Positions 21,175 to 25,928 of a stretch of DNA of 25,928 nucleotides are shown piece after piece. Where the stretch lies: the NCBI GenBank assembly GCA_900766915.1, contig CAAFXE010000015.1, forward strand, positions 1 through 25,928, written 5' to 3'. A program made the position numbers and the translations under genes. The notes below the pieces were generated by a model, which saw nothing but the letters and a program-made list of their open reading frames with translations, searched no databases and was not told the origin of the DNA. Source of the stretch: Lachnospiraceae bacterium. GTDB taxonomy: Bacteria > Bacillota > Clostridia > Lachnospirales > Lachnospiraceae. Position 1 is the stretch's first letter. Every line of letters begins with the position of its first letter.

Positions 21175-21885
21175 CTATGCAGCCTGTTGATTCTGTGTTT
21201 TTGCCAGTGCATTCATCACTTTTCTGTAAATATCTTCTGACATTAATTCCAGTTTCTCAACTTTGTACCGTTCCCTTACGGTATCTATCGTGACTCCTGT
21301 CCGTTGGAGCTCTGCTTTTAAGCAGGCCATCTGTCTGGCAGATAATTCAGTAACACCTTTTTCCAGCTCTTTCTTTTCTTTCATCTCATAAACAACGGTT
21401 CCGTTTTCGTCCACAATCCGAAGTCCAATGATCTCCCGTTCCTCGTTGTATTTGATTTCTTTGACGGAAAAATAGCTGTTGCAATAATATTTATCACCTT
21501 TGTTTTGTAGTTTGATTTTATTAGCCGGTACCCAGATAAAAGGAGCTGAATATAACTCTCTTCCAACACCCCAGTTAAAGCAGGCACGTTTAAAGGAATC
21601 GGAAGCCTGCGATTTTTCTTTCTCCGCATAGCCCATGGTACCAACGTCCTGTTTTGCTACCCAGTTTCCGGATTCCTGATCAAAAATCTCTACTGTACAG
21701 TATAAATTCCCGTCAATACTTTGGTGGGTGCGTTTCCAGCCGAAAGAACCGAATGTTTCATCCAAAATCTTCTGATCTACTCTGGCATCTTTATAGAGCA
21801 GCAGACTGACTCCTTTTTCACTTACCGTAGATACTCTGCACTCAATCTCATTTGCTTTTAATAATCTGATACTTTTTTGTTCCAT
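21175..21885 (-). CDS. Rad52/Sak-type single-strand annealing protein
   Basis: A 236-aa phage-type recombinase. Residues 86-112 contain the Rad52/Sak signature: YAEKEKSQASDSFKRACFNW followed by GVGRELY, preceded by FGWKRTH and a YCTVEIFD strand. These proteins coat single-stranded DNA and anneal complementary strands. Together with the YqaJ exonuclease two genes upstream it forms a Red/RecET-like pair able to recombine or circularise element DNA. C-terminal residues 180-236 (ARQMACLKAELQRTGVTIDTVRERYKVEKLELMS fragment) look like an extra helical binding domain. Start follows the DUF3848-like stop by three bases. Confidence 0.85.
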   Translation of the reverse strand: MEQKSIRLLKANEIECRVSTVSEKGVSLLLYKDARVDQKILDETFGSFGWKRTHQSIDGNLYCTVEIFDQESGNWVAKQDVGTMGYAEKEKSQASDSFKRACFNWGVGRELYSAPFIWVPANKIKLQNKGDKYYCNSYFSVKEIKYNEEREIIGLRIVDENGTVVYEMKEKKELEKGVTELSARQMACLKAELQRTGVTIDTVRERYKVEKLELMSEDIYRKVMNALAKTQNQQAA

Positions 21886-21888
21886 TTT

Positions 21889-22212
21889 TTATCCCGCCTT
21901 CCGTAATTCTACTAATTTAGACAGTTCCCGGTGTACATAAGCTTGTAGCTCTAAAAATGCATGGTCTTCCTGCTTCAGCCATTTTCCATAAAGAGCTTCT
22001 ATGATACTGCCTCTCTGATATACCAAACAGTAAAGGTCAGCCTCTGATAGTATTTCCGCACGCTCCACCAGAATTTCATAAACGGATGCAAAAAACTCTA
22101 TCTTATACGCTGACCTGTAAATGCTCTCTTTATCCTGCGACAATATTTCGTTTTTAAAATTAAGCAGTTCCGCATAAATGCGTCTGTAAAATAATTCTCT
22201 GATTCCTTTCAT
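21889..22212 (-). CDS. Small helical protein, DUF3848-like
   Basis: A 107-aa protein, probably all helical (FYRRIYAELLNFKNEIL, IYRSAYKIEFFASVYEIL, ALYGKWLKQEDHAFLEL). The spacing of the AYKIEFF, ALYGKWL and final helix resembles DUF3848 proteins found in Clostridia mobile elements. Function unknown. Located between exonuclease and annealing protein genes in the same operon, so it may assist them. GGTGATGAG precedes the start. Confidence 0.55.
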   Translation of the reverse strand: MKGIRELFYRRIYAELLNFKNEILSQDKESIYRSAYKIEFFASVYEILVERAEILSEADLYCLVYQRGSIIEALYGKWLKQEDHAFLELQAYVHRELSKLVELRKAG

Positions 22213-22220
22213 CTCATCAC

Positions 22221-23144
22221 CTATGCTGCTTTGATCTGGAATCTTCTTGAACTGGACGTCATGGCATATGTCTTATAAATCTCAGGCATTTCCTTCTTTA
22301 ACCTTTTCGTATCCAGCCTTGTAGAATCCACATTACTCCACAGAACCTTGTACTTCTCACTGATTGCTGCTTCGTGATCCTCCATGTACAGCTTGACTTC
22401 CTGTTCAATCTGGCTTTGTTCCCTCTGTAATTTAGAGATTTCATCCAGAATTTCACTTCTTCTATCCAACTTTTCATCAAACCCAACCAGTTCCATAGAG
22501 GAGTCCTTCTTAGCTCTTCCGAAATAATTTGAAAGAAACTCATCTGCTGCTTTGCTGCCATCAGGATTTGGAATAATACCGGAAAGTACATGGTTTTCCC
22601 AAAAGTGTCTTTCAATAGCAACAAGGTCTGAAATCAATTCCTCATCCCTTTCAATTTTATGCACAATAAAATCTTTGCCCAAGATCAACGCTGCTATATA
22701 CCACGAATCATATCCAGATACTGCCAAATAGTGCTGACACTGTAAAAGATAATGCATAGGAATGGCACCCCATTGCTCTGCACCATAAGCAGACACCGTT
22801 TTACATTCCAGCCCCGCCTTCTCTCCAATTACCAACCTGTCAAAATTTGCTAGCATCCATGGATTTTCATCACTGCAAAAGATTGCATTTGCTCGGCGGA
22901 CTTTCTTTCCGGTAGCTTCACAAAATCTATGAGCTACATATTCCTCTAAATCACGTCCCTGCTTCATTGCCTCATTGTCAACTTCCTCTATTTTCTCCGT
23001 TGTTTTGTCAATGAAGACCTGCAAAGAACTCTTGTATGGGTTCAATCCGCAAATGCTTCCTGCGTCCGTACCACTGATTCCCATTTTCCTGTAATTCAGC
23101 CACTCTTCATGTGAAATCTTAGTCGTATCAACAAGCCGTTTCAT
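22221..23144 (-). CDS. YqaJ-type lambda-exonuclease-like recombination nuclease
   Basis: A 307-aa protein with a YqaJ viral recombinase domain (PD-(D/E)XK fold) over residues 12-200. Visible: WLNYRKMGISGTDAGSICGLNPYKSS at the start of the fold, Glu in GRDLEEYVAHRF, Asp102 (NFDRL), Glu113 and Lys115 (LECKT) of the active site, and the QCQHYL helix (135-140). These enzymes degrade one strand from double-strand ends to load an annealing protein. A C-terminal coiled helix (about 235-275) follows. Start 23144 is chosen for GGAGGAG nine bases upstream; it overlaps the preceding gene by 17 bases. The longer frame to 23213 lies inside that gene. Confidence 0.9.
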   Translation of the reverse strand: MKRLVDTTKISHEEWLNYRKMGISGTDAGSICGLNPYKSSLQVFIDKTTEKIEEVDNEAMKQGRDLEEYVAHRFCEATGKKVRRANAIFCSDENPWMLANFDRLVIGEKAGLECKTVSAYGAEQWGAIPMHYLLQCQHYLAVSGYDSWYIAALILGKDFIVHKIERDEELISDLVAIERHFWENHVLSGIIPNPDGSKAADEFLSNYFGRAKKDSSMELVGFDEKLDRRSEILDEISKLQREQSQIEQEVKLYMEDHEAAISEKYKVLWSNVDSTRLDTKRLKKEMPEIYKTYAMTSSSRRFQIKAA

Positions 23145-23634
23145 ACGTAGTCTCCTCCTTCCATTCAGAAACACACTGGTCCTGATTACTGTAATATCCG
23201 GAATCCCCAACAATGATATGATCTATCAGTGGGATATCAAGAAGCTTTCCTGCTTCTCTGATTTTATTTGTGATCAGATTATCCTCGATAGATGGATTTG
23301 GACTACCTGATGGATGGTTATGGAATACAATGATTCCGTTCGCATTTGCAAGAATCGCACTCTGAAAGATTGACTTCATATCAACAAGTGCCGCATTAGA
23401 AGTTCCCACTGACACATGCTCTATGACTACCGGTTTGCTTTTGGTATCGACACTGCACACAATCATGCATTCCCTTGGAAGACATCTTATTTCTTCTTCC
23501 TTAAATTCGTAATACAAAGAGCGTGCAAACTCTGCTGCACGCTCCGGGGTTGATAATTCATCTGATTTACAATATACTGATGATTCTTTAATAAGCTGGG
23601 TTCTTACTCTTGCAATTTTTCTACGATGTTCCAT
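23128..23634 (-). CDS. RadC-like JAB (MPN+) domain protein
   Basis: A 168-aa JAB/MPN protein of the RadC group. The JAMM metal site is complete: HNHPSGSPNPSIED gives His105, His107, Ser115 and Asp118. It lacks the N-terminal helix-hairpin-helix of full chromosomal RadC, as usual for the forms carried on integrative elements. The biochemical role of such proteins is unsettled. AAGGAGG precedes the start; it lies nine bases after the DUF932 stop and overlaps the exonuclease gene. Confidence 0.9.
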   Translation of the reverse strand: MEHRRKIARVRTQLIKESSVYCKSDELSTPERAAEFARSLYYEFKEEEIRCLPRECMIVCSVDTKSKPVVIEHVSVGTSNAALVDMKSIFQSAILANANGIIVFHNHPSGSPNPSIEDNLITNKIREAGKLLDIPLIDHIIVGDSGYYSNQDQCVSEWKEETTYETAC

Positions 23635-23643
23635 ACTGCCTCC

Positions 23644-24576
23644 TTATGCTGCACATATCATCTGATAAGCACGATCAATTAACGGATTTCCTTCTACGGT
23701 ACGTGCAAATAAATTTTCTGCATAATTTGCTGTTCTTCTAAGAGGTTCTGCATGGGTTGCAAAATCACTGACTGCATTGATAAATCGGTATGCATTATTT
23801 CCGACATCCTTTAAGTCCGGTGCATCAAAATATCGTCTCTGCATATCTTCTCGAAGTTTCTTGACATTTCGAAGCTGGGTAATCGTCGCATCCTTCTCCA
23901 CCGGAAGTAATAACTCGATATACTCTTTCACCTGCTCATCAGTTATTTTGATTTTTCGGAGTCTTTCAAACTCTTTTCCAAGATTATCCATATATTTTTC
24001 TGCTCTGAACAATGTATCCTTTGCCTCCTGAATTTTACCTTTAATATCACCTGTATGTATCATAGACCATGAACGCTTGGCAGTGTCCAAAGCAAGGTTA
24101 AGTGTGTTGTTACAAACCACTCTTACCGGAGTAATTGCAACGCGAACGGCTCCAGATCCATCATGCGTGTTGCTGAAAACTAGATATGGAGAAATTCTCT
24201 CTCCCCCAATAATGTACTCCCTTGGAAGTCTGGCAAGTAACCACACTTTCTTTCCATCTAACAATGCCCCGGCTGTTTCATAACGTACTCCACTTCCAAG
24301 TAATTCATCTGTAAATTCAAACGCTTCTGTATTCTGAATTACCTTATAACGGTCTGTTACTACACCAAGAACTTTTCTGTCGGTACTTCTGATATTGGCT
24401 TTATATCCCGGAATCTTATCACCCATATCTGTATAAACAGATTCCTGCAAAACTTCCCAATCCAGTCCTGCCAATCTAAGTGCATCTGCAGATGTCGGTG
24501 CTTCTTCTACTCTGATTCCTAATCCGTGCCAGGGTTTTTCCCTTGTGTAAAACATTGTTTCTACGTTTGCTGCCAT
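23644..24576 (-). CDS. DUF932 (phage/plasmid-like) protein
   Basis: A 310-aa protein of the DUF932 / phage-plasmid-like family: MFYTREKPWHGLG near the start, VVTDRYKVIQNTEAFEFTDEL, and RVVCNNTLNLAL are characteristic. Such proteins are widespread in ICEs, plasmids and phages of Firmicutes, usually near recombination genes; their function is unknown. First gene of the long operon running to tubZ. AAAGGAG precedes the start. Two mini-frames and a hairpin lie upstream. Confidence 0.88.
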   Translation of the reverse strand: MAANVETMFYTREKPWHGLGIRVEEAPTSADALRLAGLDWEVLQESVYTDMGDKIPGYKANIRSTDRKVLGVVTDRYKVIQNTEAFEFTDELLGSGVRYETAGALLDGKKVWLLARLPREYIIGGERISPYLVFSNTHDGSGAVRVAITPVRVVCNNTLNLALDTAKRSWSMIHTGDIKGKIQEAKDTLFRAEKYMDNLGKEFERLRKIKITDEQVKEYIELLLPVEKDATITQLRNVKKLREDMQRRYFDAPDLKDVGNNAYRFINAVSDFATHAEPLRRTANYAENLFARTVEGNPLIDRAYQMICAA

Positions 24577-24610
24577 AATTTGTTCTCCTTTTCTTAACTT
24601 TTCTTATGCT

Positions 24611-24655
24611 TTATTTAGTTGTCTTAACTTTTACTACCATTTATTTTCCTTTCAT
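24611..24655 (-). other. Two abutting mini-ORFs in the leader of the DUF932 operon
   Basis: MKGK (24641-24655), with AAAGGAG upstream, ends directly before MVVKVKTTK (24611-24640), with GAAAGGA upstream (junction TAAATG). Both lie between the hairpin at 24676-24709 and the DUF932 start. They may be leader peptides controlling read-through, as in some conjugative transposons, or chance. Confidence 0.3.
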
Positions 24656-24675
24656 TTCTTTTCACTCCTTTCAAC

Positions 24676-24709
24676 AAAAAATAGCAGCTAAAGCCCAAAG
24701 GACTTTAGC
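24676..24709 (-). terminator. Terminator or attenuator upstream of the DUF932 operon
   Basis: Stem GCTAAAG (24687-24693) with CTTTAGC (24703-24709), with possible extra C-G pairs inside, followed on the minus strand by GCTGCTA and six T (24676-24681). A TATTAT box at 24735-24740 could be a -10 of the operon, but has no clear -35; if real, the hairpin is an attenuator rather than the end of the upstream operon. Confidence 0.65.
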
Positions 24710-24834
24710 CACCACGGTAGTTATCATCATAGGTATAATATATCATTGAAATCCGTAACTGAGACACGCACAGATTTAGTCTATTTAACTTGAAAATCCA
24801 ATACTTGGTACTTATTTAAGTGCGAAGTTTAAGT

Positions 24835-25095
24835 TTATGAATTTAACAAATCAGTTCTATAACACCAGTTCAATAATTTAATCTTATTCGTTTCTCCTTC
24901 ACATGGTATCGTCCCTCTAATATCATGATAGATACAGATAGCCACTTCTTTTGCTTCTTCAAAGGTCTTACATCCCTTACATCTAAAGTTCTTAAGGAAA
25001 GGTCTGGATTTCTCCACTTTCTCATAGTCGTTATATGCACCATATCCGTTTGCTCCTGCAATAGCATAATAATTTTTCTTCTTGTGACTTGCCAT
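24835..25095 (-). CDS. Free-standing viroplasmin / RNase H1 N-terminal-type domain
   Basis: An 86-aa protein resembling the caulimovirus viroplasmin domain, which in RNase H1 binds RNA-DNA hybrids. The pattern NYYAIAGANGYGAYNDYEKV, then a basic FLKNFRCKGCKTFEEAKEVA, corresponds to the usual YYAVxxGxxxGIY...W followed by F-K-x-F-x-x-x-E-E-A. No RNase H catalytic domain follows. Start 25095 is chosen because GGGAGG lies ten bases upstream; the alternative at 25113 has no room for a ribosome site. Last gene of a three-gene group with the XRE regulator and the 158-aa protein. Confidence 0.7.
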   Translation of the reverse strand: MASHKKKNYYAIAGANGYGAYNDYEKVEKSRPFLKNFRCKGCKTFEEAKEVAICIYHDIRGTIPCEGETNKIKLLNWCYRTDLLNS

Positions 25096-25113
25096 AATAA
25101 GCATACCTCCCAT

Positions 25114-25326
25114 TTAAATTTCTTCCAGAATATCCTTAATATCATTTACTCCGACTGCATCACATATTCTCTGCATACGTTCGTAAGATAATGGATAGCC
25201 CTTTTTCAACCTAGCCAATGATGAGACTGATATCCCGGCCTTCTGTGCCAGTTCCTGCTTAGTCATATCTTGATCTACCAAAATGTGCCATAACTTCTGA
25301 AAGCTGTATCTTACTTCTTTTTCCAT
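25114..25326 (-). CDS. XRE-family (Cro/CI-type) transcription regulator
   Basis: A 70-aa single-domain helix-turn-helix protein. The HTH lies at about 21-43: MTKQELAQKAGISVSSLARL followed by KKG, then YERMQRICDAVGV, the standard fifth-helix pattern. Likely a repressor of its own operon or of the element's early genes. GAGGAGAG precedes the start. It sits between the 158-aa gene (18 bases) and the viroplasmin-like gene. Confidence 0.9.
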   Translation of the reverse strand: MEKEVRYSFQKLWHILVDQDMTKQELAQKAGISVSSLARLKKGYPLSYERMQRICDAVGVNDIKDILEEI

Positions 25327-25344
25327 CCTGTTCTCTCCTCTAAT

Positions 25345-25821
25345 TTAAGCAAATTTTCCATGTAGATAGTTGTTCATACCATCTTCCGTATTAAAGAAAG
25401 TGTTATCACTGACTTCAAGTTCCCAATCACACTGCATAATATTCTTTAGGAATACACAGATATTTGCATATTGCATATTATTGTCATGAAATGCACTTTC
25501 ATTGACAAAGGAAGCTGCATTCACTGCAACAGCAATCAAGTAATAATTATCCGAATCTATAATGCTTATAAAATTTTGGAAGCCTTGCCCCAGTATGTAT
25601 CTTCCAAACAAATCTGCTATTCTAAATGTTTCTTCTATTCCAAACTCTTTCTCTATAAATAGTTCCATATAGTGTACTTTTATCGGGTTAATCTTGCAGG
25701 ATGCTTTCCTTACAGCATAATATGAGTTAATGACTGCTTCCGGACTAATGGCACATACACCATAACCCTGTCGATAAATCGCTTTCTCTTCTGTGTACAT
25801 ATTTGTGATTAAATTTTCCAT
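25345..25821 (-). CDS. Unrecognised 158-aa protein
   Basis: No family recognised. Starts MENLITNMYTEEKAIYRQGYG, with helical stretches (AVINSYYAVRKASCKI, YMELFIEKEFGIEETFRIADLF) and a hydrophobic segment YYLIAVAVNAASFV that is probably a buried strand rather than a membrane span. Start 25821 is preferred for GGAG six bases upstream; the frame extends to 25857 through a GC-rich hairpin, which makes the longer start unlikely. First gene of a group with the XRE regulator. Confidence 0.7.
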   Translation of the reverse strand: MENLITNMYTEEKAIYRQGYGVCAISPEAVINSYYAVRKASCKINPIKVHYMELFIEKEFGIEETFRIADLFGRYILGQGFQNFISIIDSDNYYLIAVAVNAASFVNESAFHDNNMQYANICVFLKNIMQCDWELEVSDNTFFNTEDGMNNYLHGKFA

Positions 25822-25836
25822 ATAAATCTCCATTCC

Positions 25837-25855
25837 GCCGCCTTCGGCTGGCGGC
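25837..25855. repeat. GC-rich hairpin just upstream of the 158-aa gene
   Basis: GCCGCC (25837-25842) with GGCGGC (25850-25855) around a seven-base loop, in otherwise AT-rich DNA. It ends about six bases before the GGAG ribosome site of the 158-aa gene and may influence its translation. The 25856-25928 remainder shows no gene. Confidence 0.5.
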
Positions 25856-25928
25856 ACAAATAGTAATGAAAGTGTTCCAACTCTCTACGCTGTGCTGTAA
25901 AATAGTTTGCGAGAAGCTACACTACAAA

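Overview
The window looks like a chromosomal segment of a low-GC Gram-positive gut anaerobe, most likely a Lachnospiraceae member (Clostridia). The evidence is the dnaE-pfkA-rRNA methylase order, a SleB-type cell-wall hydrolase, a CvfB-like protein, a bacterial acyl-ACP thioesterase, AGGAGG ribosome sites and sigma-A promoters. This is a family-level inference from gene content, not a database match. Every convincing gene lies on the minus strand.

Core chromosome, 1-9357. A noncoding block (1-451) holds two copies of a large palindromic repeat. After it come a secreted SH3b/SleB hydrolase, a 135-nt cloverleaf-like palindrome, a TrmH/SpoU rRNA methyltransferase, 6-phosphofructokinase and DNA polymerase III alpha (one operon transcribed dnaE to pfkA to methylase), an HPr-like protein without the phosphorylatable histidine, a CvfB-like RNA-binding protein, and an acyl-ACP thioesterase. 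A third copy of the palindromic repeat sits between the last two genes.

Integration hot spot, 9423-12870. The 3' half of a tRNA-Gln(CTG) gene and its terminator (11835-11921) mark one end of an integrated element. Left of this scar is debris of earlier insertions: an ATPase plus nuclease-like pair that resembles an anti-phage module, a frameshifted MNT nucleotidyltransferase antitoxin, a truncated partner gene, and a second MNT gene cut off at a tRNA-terminator copy. Right of the scar is an intact MNT-HEPN toxin-antitoxin pair. All three cargo groups start from the same promoter sequence (TTGTTG, 17 nt, TAATCT), which suggests a cargo slot next to the attachment site.

Integrated element, about 11874 to beyond 25928. 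Reading against the coordinates (in the direction of transcription), it carries: an unknown 158-aa protein, an XRE regulator and a free-standing viroplasmin/RNase H1-type domain; a long operon of DUF932, RadC-like JAB protein, YqaJ exonuclease, DUF3848-like protein, Rad52-type annealing protein, DUF5688 protein, winged-helix (TubR-like) protein, TubZ-like tubulin GTPase and a 27-residue hydrophobic peptide; a roughly 400-bp noncoding region with repeats and a nested dyad; an unrecognised 511-aa protein; an SF2 helicase and a free copy of its C-terminal domain; then excisionase and tyrosine integrase. A phage-like recombination pair, a tubulin-type partition cassette and an integrase together suggest a phage-plasmid-like or integrative-conjugative element with an extrachromosomal stage. 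No structural or conjugation genes are visible here; the intact tRNA-Gln should lie at the far end, beyond the window.

The observations most worth follow-up are the palindromic repeat family with compensatory stem changes, the tubR-tubZ-micropeptide cassette with its adjacent noncoding dyad, and the nested insertion scars with a shared cargo promoter.
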